This document shows positions 50,200 to 58,132 of a stretch of 64,000 nucleotides of DNA, piece after piece. Source of the stretch: Ktedonobacter racemifer DSM 44963. Its GTDB lineage: Bacteria; Chloroflexota; Ktedonobacteria; Ktedonobacterales; Ktedonobacteraceae. The stretch spans positions 1,860,001 through 1,924,000 of the forward strand of contig NZ_ADVG01000004.1 of NCBI RefSeq assembly GCF_000178855.1. The letters are read 5' to 3'. The stretch's first letter is position 1. Every line of letters begins with the position of its first letter. The position numbers were made by a program, and so were the translations under genes. A model generated the notes under the pieces. That model had not been told where the DNA came from. It ran no database searches and saw only the letters and a list, made by a program, of their open reading frames with translations.

Positions 50200-51839
50200 C
50201 TGGCGCCGCTGCCACGGACGAAGTGGCCGGGCGTCGCGCCGGTGTGCTGGCTGTTGCGGATGACGCGCGTGCCGTTGACCCAGACGTCGCGCACGCCGGT
50301 GGAGAGCTGGTGGGCGTCCTCGAAGGTGGCGCGGTCGGCGATGGTCTGGGGGTCGAAGAGGACCACGTCGGCGTAGTAGCCAGGGAGGAGTAGTCCTCGA
50401 TCTCTTAAGCCCAGGCGCGCGGCGACGGCCCCGCTCATCTTGCGAATGGCGTCCTCTAGCGCCAGGTGCCGCTCCTCGCGCACATATTTGGCCAGGACGC
50501 GGGGGTAGGTACCATAGGAGCGTGGATGCGTGGGACCGTGAGGTCTCGCCCAGGTGGGATCGACGCCGCCCGCGTCCGTGGAGATCTTGACCCAGGGCTG
50601 GCGCAGGCCGAGTGCCACATTGGCCTCATCCATACTAAAGTAGATGGTGAAGATGCGCTGTTGCTCTGAGATCAGCAGGTCGATCACGGCATCGATCCAG
50701 TGCTGCCCCCGCATCTCTGCAATCTCTGAGAGGCGTTTCCCCACATATTGCTGGTTCTCGGACCGTTCGAAGCCGATGGGCATGACGCCCTCGGGACCGA
50801 TGCCGTGTGCCAGGGCCTCCCACTCGCCCGAGGGGTCAAGCACCTCGGCGCGTACTCTCTCGCGAACAGCGGGATCGCTGAGCCGCTGGTACATCGAGCC
50901 ACCCTCGGCCAGCCAGGGCGGAAGCACCGAACTCAGGCCAGTTCCCGAGCCAGGATAGGGATACATGTCCGCTGTCACATCGATGCCCGCCTCGCGTGCG
51001 CGCTGGATATGCTCAATAGCCAGTTGCATCTTCTGCCAGTTGTGGCTGCCGCTGGCCTTGAGGTGATAGATCTCGACGGGTACGTTGGCTTCGCGCCCAA
51101 TGGTAATGGCTTCCTCGATGGCTTCTAGCAGTTGCTCGCCCTCGGAGCGCAGGTGTGTGACATAGATCCCACCGTATAGCCCGGCGACCTTTGCGACCTC
51201 GATCAGCTCCTCAGTCGAGGTATATGTATCGGGGGGATAGATCAGGGCGTAGGAGACGCCAAAGGCCCCATCCTCCATGGCCTCAGCCATCACGCGGCGC
51301 ATACGCTCTAGCTCGTCCTGCGTAGGATCACCCATGCGCAGGCCCATGACATACTCGCGCAACGTGCCGCCGCCCAGGAACGATCCCACATTGGGGGAGA
51401 CGCCGTGCTCAACCATCGCCTCAAGCCAGTGGCGAAAGCGCGTCCAGCCCTTTGCCGGCTCGATCCACTCGCGTACCAACTCCCGCTCCTGTGGCGAGAG
51501 GTCGGCGAAGCTATCTGTAATCTGGCCTCCCACGGGCGCTGGGGACCAGCCTTCGCCCATTACCTCTAACGTAACTCCCTGGGTGATCTTGGAGAGGTCG
51601 CGTGGATCGCGCATAAGCGGCACATGCGAGTGACTCAGGATATCGATAAAGCCAGGGCTGACCACCAGCCCCTCCGCGTTGACGACCTCGCGCGCCCTCG
51701 CGGGCGAAATATGGCCGGGAGGCGCGATCTCTTGAATGCGCTCCCCGGTGATTGCCACATCTCCATAGAACCACGGATTCCCCGTGCCATCGACTATCCG
51801 CGCCCCACGAATCAGGATATCTATGCCGTTATTGCTCAT
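50196..51839 (-). CDS. N-acyl-D-amino-acid deacylase family amidohydrolase, 547 aa
   Basis: Amidohydrolase-superfamily enzyme. The first metal motif appears as FIDILSHSHVP (HxH variant of the D-aminoacylase group), later metal ligands lie in THLRSEGEQ and EIYHLKASG, and the catalytic aspartate in ISTDAGG. The C-terminal beta-sandwich is seen in RGLLLPGYYADVVLFDP. Length matches D-aminoacylases and dihydroorotase-like relatives (480-560 aa). It would release D-amino acids or dipeptides from N-acylated forms in the cytoplasm. GGGGAG precedes the ATG. A short relic of a second copy lies at 46.3 kb. Confidence 0.88.
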   Translation of the reverse strand: MSNNGIDILIRGARIVDGTGNPWFYGDVAITGERIQEIAPPGHISPARAREVVNAEGLVVSPGFIDILSHSHVPLMRDPRDLSKITQGVTLEVMGEGWSPAPVGGQITDSFADLSPQERELVREWIEPAKGWTRFRHWLEAMVEHGVSPNVGSFLGGGTLREYVMGLRMGDPTQDELERMRRVMAEAMEDGAFGVSYALIYPPDTYTSTEELIEVAKVAGLYGGIYVTHLRSEGEQLLEAIEEAITIGREANVPVEIYHLKASGSHNWQKMQLAIEHIQRAREAGIDVTADMYPYPGSGTGLSSVLPPWLAEGGSMYQRLSDPAVRERVRAEVLDPSGEWEALAHGIGPEGVMPIGFERSENQQYVGKRLSEIAEMRGQHWIDAVIDLLISEQQRIFTIYFSMDEANVALGLRQPWVKISTDAGGVDPTWARPHGPTHPRSYGTYPRVLAKYVREERHLALEDAIRKMSGAVAARLGLRDRGLLLPGYYADVVLFDPQTIADRATFEDAHQLSTGVRDVWVNGTRVIRNSQHTGATPGHFVRGSGAR

Positions 51840-51960
51840 GTGTCTCCCCTTCGCTTTTCTCTTTATTGTAACATTTAATGAGCGAGCCTGGACGTGAAGC
51901 GCTCGCCATGGCTGTCGGATGAGTTTTCGCAGAAGAAGACGGATCAGGAGGAAAGAAACT

Positions 51961-52482
51961 GTGCCTTCAAATATCTATCTCTCTACCACCTGGTATGATC
52001 CTCGTGCCGAGGTCCAGGCCTCATCGATTCATGGAATGGGGATGGTCGCCAGCCAGCCGATCCATGCAGGCGAGGTCGTGGTCCGTATTGGTGGAACGGT
52101 TATGACTGAGGAGGAGTTTCAAGCCTATACCGCGACGGTTGCTCGTTACAATGCCATACAGATTGGGGAAGGGCTGCACCTGGTCGATGTTCCCACAGCT
52201 CTGGGAGGTATGAATCATTCCTGCGACGCCAACTTGTGGATGCGCGACGAGGCCACCGTTGTGGCCCGTCGAGACATTGCGGCAGGGGAGGAGCTGACGC
52301 AAGATTATGCCCTATACACCACAAGCCCCTCCTGGACCCTCAAGCCATGCTGCTGCGGGACCCCCGTTTGTCGCCAGGTGGTAACAGGCAACGATTGGCA
52401 ACGGCCAGAGGTCCAGGAGCGCTACCGCGATCACTTCTCCCCATTCCTCAACGAGCGCATCCGCCGCTTACGTGGGGATTAA
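51961..52482 (+). CDS. SET-domain protein, 173 aa
   Basis: A compact SET domain: SSIHGMGMVASQPIHAGEVV opens it, GGMNHSCDANLWM holds the NHSC cofactor-site motif, and GEELTQDYALYT contains the catalytic tyrosine. A post-SET cysteine cluster (CCCGTPVC) should bind zinc with the NHSC cysteine. I choose the GTG at 51961 because AGGAGG lies 9 nt upstream; an ATG at 51919 would add 14 very basic residues. SET proteins methylate protein lysines, mostly in eukaryotes; bacterial stand-alone members of this type occur but their targets are unknown. Confidence 0.85.
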   Translation: MPSNIYLSTTWYDPRAEVQASSIHGMGMVASQPIHAGEVVVRIGGTVMTEEEFQAYTATVARYNAIQIGEGLHLVDVPTALGGMNHSCDANLWMRDEATVVARRDIAAGEELTQDYALYTTSPSWTLKPCCCGTPVCRQVVTGNDWQRPEVQERYRDHFSPFLNERIRRLRGD

Positions 52483-52495
52483 ATAAGTGTCTGAG

Positions 52496-52522
52496 GCAGT
52501 GCATGGCGTTGCCTGCCTCTGG
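52496..52522. terminator. Small hairpin between convergent genes
   Basis: GAGGCA (52496-52501) pairs with TGCCTC (52517-52522). It lies between the SET gene and the kinase gene that end toward each other. Weak, without a clear U-tract. Confidence 0.4.
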
Positions 52523-52532
52523 CCCCTACAAA

Positions 52533-54698
52533 TTAGTAAATTTGATAGGTGGTAAGCGAATTTGGATTTGTAAGGCAGGTCAGATAATATTGAGAGTTAA
52601 TGATGTATGCACTCATATTGTAATTTGGATCGGCTATAGTGGTAACCTGCGGTTTTGAGAGGTTAATGCTACCTATAGGTATAGTCCAGATATGTGCCTC
52701 TCCGCTCTCATCTAATGAGGCAAGGGCATTGTAGGTAAGCCAGGTGACAGTACTGACTTTGTGTGCATGTCCCAGATAGTTGGCAAATAATGTATGACTG
52801 GTAAACCGATAAATCTTCACTGTCTGGTCAGCGCTGGAGGAGGCAATGCGATTATCCCAGCAAGAGAGGGTTGTAATAGCACCAGAATGCTCATACTGAG
52901 TGATTATTGTATCGTCTTGCCAGATCTCAACAAGCCCATCATCGTATCCAATTCCTACATAAAAGTGACTATTGTCTACTGGAAGATGCAAAATAAGGGC
53001 AGTAACCTGTCTGGCATTTGGATATGTATACTGAGGAACAGGATGCGTATAGCTGGAAATTCTTGAGAAGTTATATAGATAAACGGTATTATCAGCGCAG
53101 GCCACAGCAAGCATGTTATAGCATAAACTTAGGGCTATAACTGGCTTAGGCGCTTGAACCTGATATATGAGCTCTCCTGTTGCAGTGTCCCATATATGGA
53201 TGTCAGCATCATTCTCACAACAGGAAGCAACCTTTTTGTCACCATAAAAATGGGAAAGGTATTTAGCCGGGCGTGAGTGGCCGGTGTATATGATTCTGGC
53301 GTTACTGCCTCTATTAAAGTCAGTGTAGAGGACATAAACACTATTATCAGTACATGCAACTATGTTGTAGGCGACATCTTTGGTATCAGCAAAGGCGGTA
53401 CCAGTACCAGTGCTCGGTAATGTCCATGTTGATAACCTTTTGGCTTCGCTGAATTTAGGAGTTTGTGGAATAGGATCGTCTGGCGTAACATAGGTCACGG
53501 GAGTGGAGGTGGGGTCGGTAGGGACCTGGATGGCGACTGGGGCTGGAGGTTGGCTGTGATTGCTGAGGAGTGCGGGGAGGCTGGCTGCTGCGAGGGCTGA
53601 GAGGCCAAGTACGCCTAAACCCAGCACGGTTCGGCGCTGTATCTTTGTTGGAATTGGGGCAGGGGTCAATACTCTATGGTTAAGGTGCGCCTTGAGGGCG
53701 GTGTGGGCCTTCCCTAGCTGTTGCTGAACATCGAGCATGCTTGTGGGGCGCTGTTCAGGATTGAGCGCAAGCATACGAGCGATAAAGCTGCCTAGTTCTA
53801 TGGGAAGACCGGGCGTGATGATGTGAATAGCGGGGAACTCGAAGGGATAGTCGGCCGGGTCTTCGCCCGTGAGCATTTGATGGAGCAGGGCGCCCAGGCT
53901 ATAGATGTCGGAACGCGGCGTTGTCTGCGCCTTGCCATATTGTTCAGGGGCCGCGTAGCCTGGGGAGCCAAACGGGATCGTGTCCCTGTTCTGGCCAGGC
54001 TTGAAGTGGCGCGCAATGCCAAAGTCGATCAGGGTGACGCGTTTACGGGGACCAAGCATGATATTGGCGGGCTTGAGATCACGGTAGATCACGCTTGGCT
54101 CCTGGCGGTGCATATACATCAGTACATTACACAGCTCAAGAGCGATCTCAAGCAGGGTGCATATTGTCTGCGGATCGCGATACTTGTCCTGGGCGAGGGT
54201 CGAGAAATACTTCTCCAGAGTCTGTCCCTCAATAAAGCTTATGACGAGATACCAGTGCGAGGCATCAGTGAAGTGGTCATAGAGGGTGGGAATCGCCGGA
54301 TGGTCGAGTGTGCTTAAGATTGTTAGCTCAGTATTAAAGGTGGCGGTGGCATCAATAATCTGTTCCGCGCTCATCCCCTCCAGGTTGATGGCTTTAATGG
54401 CGACGAAAAGGCGCTGGTTTTCTCGCTCGCAAGCCTTATAGATGGAGGCATAGCCACCCTCGCCAATCTGCTCAAGAATGTGGTATTTCTGGTGCAGGCG
54501 CGAACTGGGCGCTTGCAAGGCGGAAATAGGCGTGCTCTGCCTTGAGGAATGCGGCGCGCTGGCAACGACCTGCATTTGTTGTTGCCCCGAAGAGGAGGAA
54601 TGCGCGGTTATAGTATTTGAGGTAAGTGGCCTATGACAGTAGGTACATTGGGTAGCGGTGTCGCTATTTTCGGCACCACAATAATCACAAAATAGCAT
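52533..54698 (-). CDS. Zinc-ribbon Ser/Thr protein kinase with extracytoplasmic beta-propeller, 721 aa
   Basis: Four parts. An N-terminal zinc ribbon at 4-21 (CDYC...CTYC) is followed by a Ser/Gln-rich linker. The Hanks kinase domain spans about 72-330, with glycine loop GEGGYAS (79-85), K102, catalytic VIYRDLKPAN (D207; YRD in place of HRD) and DFG D225. One membrane span lies near 345-368. A WD40-like propeller (about 420-715) has blades such as DADIHIWDTATGELI and DQTVKIYRFTSHT. The ATG at 54698 has AAGGAG about 10 nt upstream. The kinase is inside and the propeller outside, the layout of a surface sensor. No partner phosphatase lies next to it, though a metallophosphatase is 2.5 kb away. 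Confidence 0.9.
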   Translation of the reverse strand: MLFCDYCGAENSDTATQCTYCHRPLTSNTITAHSSSSGQQQMQVVASAPHSSRQSTPISALQAPSSRLHQKYHILEQIGEGGYASIYKACERENQRLFVAIKAINLEGMSAEQIIDATATFNTELTILSTLDHPAIPTLYDHFTDASHWYLVISFIEGQTLEKYFSTLAQDKYRDPQTICTLLEIALELCNVLMYMHRQEPSVIYRDLKPANIMLGPRKRVTLIDFGIARHFKPGQNRDTIPFGSPGYAAPEQYGKAQTTPRSDIYSLGALLHQMLTGEDPADYPFEFPAIHIITPGLPIELGSFIARMLALNPEQRPTSMLDVQQQLGKAHTALKAHLNHRVLTPAPIPTKIQRRTVLGLGVLGLSALAAASLPALLSNHSQPPAPVAIQVPTDPTSTPVTYVTPDDPIPQTPKFSEAKRLSTWTLPSTGTGTAFADTKDVAYNIVACTDNSVYVLYTDFNRGSNARIIYTGHSRPAKYLSHFYGDKKVASCCENDADIHIWDTATGELIYQVQAPKPVIALSLCYNMLAVACADNTVYLYNFSRISSYTHPVPQYTYPNARQVTALILHLPVDNSHFYVGIGYDDGLVEIWQDDTIITQYEHSGAITTLSCWDNRIASSSADQTVKIYRFTSHTLFANYLGHAHKVSTVTWLTYNALASLDESGEAHIWTIPIGSINLSKPQVTTIADPNYNMSAYIINSQYYLTCLTNPNSLTTYQIY

Positions 54699-54891
54699 TG
54701 TGGGGGCGCTCCTTGTTATGTGCTGGCTTTGCAATTGAGCCTGCTTCGAAATAGTTATAAATATATACATGAGTATAGACGAGAATAGAGGCTGATTGTC
54801 AAAGAAATATGCTTTAATATGCTATGATGTGCTTATACTTTGCCAATGGTTGCTTATTTGCTCTGTCTGGGGGCTAGAGGAGAGAGTTGTT

Positions 54892-55314
54892 ATGCCACGA
54901 GTGAGCGTCCAGGTTCGCGTGCCTTTCCCCGATGTTGATAGTTCGAGGCGCATCCATTTCACGGCCATGCTGCGCTATTTTGAGGTCGCTGAACATGAGT
55001 TGATGCGCGCAATTGGTTTCCCCTATGCGACCGCGCTATGGGGCGTGGCCTTCCCTCGGGTTCATGTGGCCTGCGATTTTCGTGGGGCGGTGCGCTATGA
55101 TGACCTCCTGAGCGTGGAGGCGCGAGTGGCATACGTGGGGCGTAGCTCGTGGAAGGTGGCCTTTACCGCGCGCGCGCTGCAGGAGGTCGCCTCGGAGCTA
55201 CAGGTAGGCGATGTTGTGGCCGAGGGTGAGATCGCGATTGTGTGTATGAATCCAAAGAGCGAGCGTGCCCAGCCTCTCCCCGAGGAACTGCGCCAGGCGC
55301 TTGAGAGGGAGTAA
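54892..55314 (+). CDS. Hotdog-fold acyl-CoA thioesterase, 140 aa
   Basis: 4-hydroxybenzoyl-CoA-thioesterase/YbgC-type protein. VPFPDVDSSRRIHFTAMLRYFEVAEHELM gives the hotdog start, with the catalytic Asp in place (family motif D-x-D/M-G/H at the same position). PRVHVACDFRGAVRYDDLL forms the central strands. The start at 54892 follows AGGAGAG; an ATG at 54796 would add 32 unrelated residues. A GNAT gene follows 31 bp downstream in the same direction. Confidence 0.85.
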   Translation: MPRVSVQVRVPFPDVDSSRRIHFTAMLRYFEVAEHELMRAIGFPYATALWGVAFPRVHVACDFRGAVRYDDLLSVEARVAYVGRSSWKVAFTARALQEVASELQVGDVVAEGEIAIVCMNPKSERAQPLPEELRQALERE

Positions 55315-55345
55315 TAGATAAAGGAGATCTGTACTGGGAACCTGT

Positions 55346-55936
55346 ATGGCTCAGCACAAAGAGCGATTAGAGCTAGTGAAGCCGGATGTCAAGTATGCGC
55401 AGGCCTACCTGGCGATGATTGATGCGCATTTTGCCAGCGGCGAGGAGTATAACTATAACAATATGTGGCTGGCACGCGAAGACTTCGCTGCCTTTGTGCG
55501 TGAGCTGGAGGATGAGGCGCAGGGCATCGGCTTGCTCGTTGGCCTACCTAGGCAACAGACCTATTTTTTGCTCAAGGATGGCGTGCAGATCATTGGCGAG
55601 ATCCGCTTCCGCCCGCATCTGGAGGAGCCTTACGAGAAGCTTAATGGGCATGTCGGCTACAATATTCACCCTGCTTACCGGGGGCAAGGGTATGGTACGC
55701 GCCAGCTGGCCTTGCTCCTAGAGGAGGCGCGCCAACTGGCTCTGCCCGGTGTCTCCATGACGATTGAAGACGAGAATCCCTCCTCTGTGCGCGTGATCCA
55801 GAAGAATGGCGGTCGCCTGCTGCGTGTGATGGAGAATCCCCCCTCGATTCGCGTTGAAGAGGAGAACGGAGAACTGGTGGTGAAGGACACCACCAACGAG
55901 GGCGAGCGCTGCGCCCTCTGGTGGATTGATCTTTAA
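55346..55936 (+). CDS. GNAT-family N-acetyltransferase, 196 aa
   Basis: Acetyl-CoA-dependent acyltransferase. HVGYNIHPAYRGQGYGTRQLALL contains strand four and the acetyl-CoA loop (R/Q-x-x-G-x-G/A as RGQGYG). SMTIEDENPSSVRVIQKNGGRLL is the typical end of strand five and the last helix. The length and the late QKNGG motif place it with RimJ/RimL- or YjdJ-like members. AAAGGAG precedes the ATG. It is co-directional with the thioesterase, 31 bp away. Substrate unknown. Confidence 0.88.
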   Translation: MAQHKERLELVKPDVKYAQAYLAMIDAHFASGEEYNYNNMWLAREDFAAFVRELEDEAQGIGLLVGLPRQQTYFLLKDGVQIIGEIRFRPHLEEPYEKLNGHVGYNIHPAYRGQGYGTRQLALLLEEARQLALPGVSMTIEDENPSSVRVIQKNGGRLLRVMENPPSIRVEEENGELVVKDTTNEGERCALWWIDL

Positions 55937-55956
55937 ACGCTACTAAAGTACGCGTC
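55937..55956. repeat. Diverged copy of the dispersed repeat
   Basis: ACGCTACTAAAGTACGCGTC matches ACGCTGCTAAAGCACGCGTC of 37779-37798 at 18 of 20 positions. It supplies the last codons and stop of the DUF2330 gene. Confidence 0.6.
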
Positions 55957-57124
55957 GTGCAGCTTTGTAGTGCCTGCGGAGCCAGATAGCGCCCGCGACG
56001 ATGCCTAGCAAGGGAACGCCCACGGCTCCACCTACGCAGGCGGCACTTTTCACATAGGTGAGCGTGCAGTCCGGTGGCGGCGAGCTATAATTCAGGCTGA
56101 TATAGGGGCTGACGGGGTTGAGGTTGGCTTTGGGCGCCAGGATGGGATCAATCTGCATGTGATCAGGGGTGAAGCTGGTATAGAAACGCGTAAGGTAGGC
56201 GTTCTCGGGCATTTCTTTGAGGTAGCTGCCCAGCGCGTATGGACCAACGGGTTGGGCATACTCGGTGACAAAGCCATAGCCCCCTGCCTTCTGAATGGCG
56301 GTGTCTATAAGCTGGTAGTAGTTCGCGCCAGGATTGGGCGTGGAAGTGATTTGATCCTGGTCGATATGGATGTCCTGGTAGTTCTGGGGCGCGAAACGCT
56401 CGTTCGCCAGGATCGACACCTCCATATTCATCCGCGTATTGATGTCGGTAGCCGCCAGGCGAATAGGGATCATAATCTGTTTCATGACCATGGGAAAGGT
56501 GATCTTGACGGGCGCGATACTGGTCGTATCCGCTTTGGCCTGGAGCCTCATGGCGAGGAAATACATGTTTTTCGCCACATAGGGCTGGATAAACTGCTGA
56601 GTGCTTGCGGGTACCGCGTACTGGTGAGCTTGTAGCCAGTGGGTAAGCGCTCCGGCGTCACCCGATTTAATCACATCGTAGGCGAAAGGGCCAACCGCTC
56701 CACTGCCATAGACGTTGACGTTGGAGCTACTCGTCGTATTGGGCGCGCCTGCTCCCATGCCGCTATAGTGTGGTCGTGTTATATCTGCGTAATCACAGGT
56801 GCGGGCAGCAGGTACGACAAACCTGGGAGCAGTAAGCTGCTCCAGCGAGGTGAAGAGGGCTTGCGGCGCCTGGTCTACGCTGGGTACAACGGGTACAGGG
56901 AGCACCCAGGCGAAATCCTGGGCCTTCCCTTGATAGCGTATCTGCTCATACAGGGTCGTGCTATGCGCGCCAACAGTAATCAGGAGCCTCTCCGTATCCT
57001 GGCTGACCCTTGCCTGGTTTGTACTGGCAAAGAGTCCGCCGCACGCGAGCGCGGAGGCTGGCAGGAGCAGCAGGCAGCACAGCGCGAGCGAGAGGGGCGC
57101 GAGGAGTCGTATAAATTTCAGCAT
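55943..57124 (-). CDS. DUF2330-type secreted, membrane-anchored protein, 393 aa
   Basis: A signal peptide (about 1-27, LSLALCCLLLLPASALA) is followed directly by CGGLF, the usual start of mature DUF2330 proteins. The extracytoplasmic domain (about 30-345) includes AWVLPVPVVPSVDQAPQALF and MVMKQIMIPIRLAA. A C-terminal span (about 360-380, VGVPLLGIVAGAIWL) ends in a basic tail, RRHYKAARR. Function of the family is unknown. The cysteine after the signal peptide could also be a lipidation site. The last codons lie within a dispersed repeat, so the C-terminus may have changed recently. Confidence 0.85.
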   Translation of the reverse strand: MLKFIRLLAPLSLALCCLLLLPASALACGGLFASTNQARVSQDTERLLITVGAHSTTLYEQIRYQGKAQDFAWVLPVPVVPSVDQAPQALFTSLEQLTAPRFVVPAARTCDYADITRPHYSGMGAGAPNTTSSSNVNVYGSGAVGPFAYDVIKSGDAGALTHWLQAHQYAVPASTQQFIQPYVAKNMYFLAMRLQAKADTTSIAPVKITFPMVMKQIMIPIRLAATDINTRMNMEVSILANERFAPQNYQDIHIDQDQITSTPNPGANYYQLIDTAIQKAGGYGFVTEYAQPVGPYALGSYLKEMPENAYLTRFYTSFTPDHMQIDPILAPKANLNPVSPYISLNYSSPPPDCTLTYVKSAACVGGAVGVPLLGIVAGAIWLRRHYKAARRVL

Positions 57125-57181
57125 GATTTAGGCGCTGAATCCTTTCTAAGGGGTGATGTGTGGGTGGTACGGCGCCCCGTA

Positions 57182-57214
57182 CCATTATATGTAGACGCGT
57201 GCTTTATCAGCGTC
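57182..57214. repeat. Dispersed repeat, copy of one arm of 37778-37858
   Basis: CCATTATATGTAGACGCGTG continues as CTTTATCAGCGTC, matching the left arm of the 37.8-kb element with one change. It is preceded by GGTACGGCGCCCCGTACC, a different small hairpin. It lies between the DUF2330 start and the phosphatase stop. Confidence 0.7.
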
Positions 57215-57230
57215 GTGCCAGCTAAAGATC

Positions 57231-58040
57231 TCACATAAGGAGACGCTGGTGCAGGGCTTTTTGGTCCCGATGAGGGGTGGCTTCAGAGATATGTTGTGCC
57301 TGGAAGATCTGGCGATCTGGTAGGCGCACCGCTGTCAGTGTGCCGCTGCGATAGGCTCCTGTGTCGACGCAGATCTTGTTTGGCTCGACTAGCGGCCTCG
57401 CTAGCTTCCAGTGACCAAAGACGACGAGCTTGCCCCAATCATAGTTGCTTTTCAGGAAGCCCCTTGGCCCCCACATCTTACGCGCGGCGGGCGTCTCTTC
57501 GAAGGGCAGGCCGGGCAGGACGCCAGCGTGGACGTAGTAGGCGAACGCGTCCTCGTACTCCAGGCGGGTCTCCTCCAGCCAGTAGCCTATCTCGGCGGGC
57601 ATATGTCTCCTGTTGGCCCTCCAGAGGCGGCGCGCACTTTTCATATTGGGGGCGTCAAGAAACTCTGAGCCATTCCAGCACTCCAGCCAGGCGTCCTCAT
57701 GGTTGCCCCGGAGAAAGACGCACGAGGGGTGCAGGCGCTGGAGCCTCCGCAACGCTCGTATGGTGGCGAGGGAGTCCTCGCCCTTATCCAGATAATCCCC
57801 CAAAAAGACCAGTGTGTCCTGTGGATGCAGGGGCAGGAGTTGCAACAAACGCATAAGAAGCGTAATTTCTCCATGCACATCGCCGATGGCATAGGTCACA
57901 GGGCGCGCGCCCAGGTCGTTGCGCTCAGTCCTAAACAGGGCCTCTTCCACCGAGAGATAGGTACGCTCTCTTACAGGTGACAGGAAGCCTGCCACCCTGA
58001 GTGCCAGGGCCTTCAGTTTTCGCGAAATAAAAGTTATCAC
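57231..58040 (-). CDS. Calcineurin-like metallophosphatase, 269 aa
   Basis: PPP-like serine/threonine or dinucleotide phosphatase. The metal motifs appear in order: AIGDVHGE, FLGDYLDKGED, LRGNHED, then YVHAG and VFGHWKL for the last histidines. This matches bacterial PrpA/ApaH-like phosphatases. It could oppose the Ser/Thr kinase 2.5 kb away, though the genes are not linked in one operon. It is the last gene on this strand before the repeat at 57.2 kb, and the 35-bp hairpin upstream separates it from the beta-glucosidase. Confidence 0.9.
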   Translation of the reverse strand: MITFISRKLKALALRVAGFLSPVRERTYLSVEEALFRTERNDLGARPVTYAIGDVHGEITLLMRLLQLLPLHPQDTLVFLGDYLDKGEDSLATIRALRRLQRLHPSCVFLRGNHEDAWLECWNGSEFLDAPNMKSARRLWRANRRHMPAEIGYWLEETRLEYEDAFAYYVHAGVLPGLPFEETPAARKMWGPRGFLKSNYDWGKLVVFGHWKLARPLVEPNKICVDTGAYRSGTLTAVRLPDRQIFQAQHISEATPHRDQKALHQRLLM

Positions 58041-58057
58041 AGTGAATTAAATCAATG

Positions 58058-58130
58058 CTTTGGGCGGGTAAGGGGTGTGGTGACGATGTGGCTTCGCCAC
58101 ATCGTCACCACACCCCTTACCCGCCCAAAG
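58058..58130 (-). terminator. Perfect 35-bp-stem hairpin with 3-nt loop
   Basis: Arms 58058-58092 and 58096-58130 are exact reverse complements around TTC; the outer end is CTTTGGGCGGGTAAGG. It starts 2 bp after the stop of the leftward beta-glucosidase and ends 18 bp before the phosphatase start. Best read as a terminator insulating the two genes. Confidence 0.85.
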
Positions 58131-58132
58131 AT

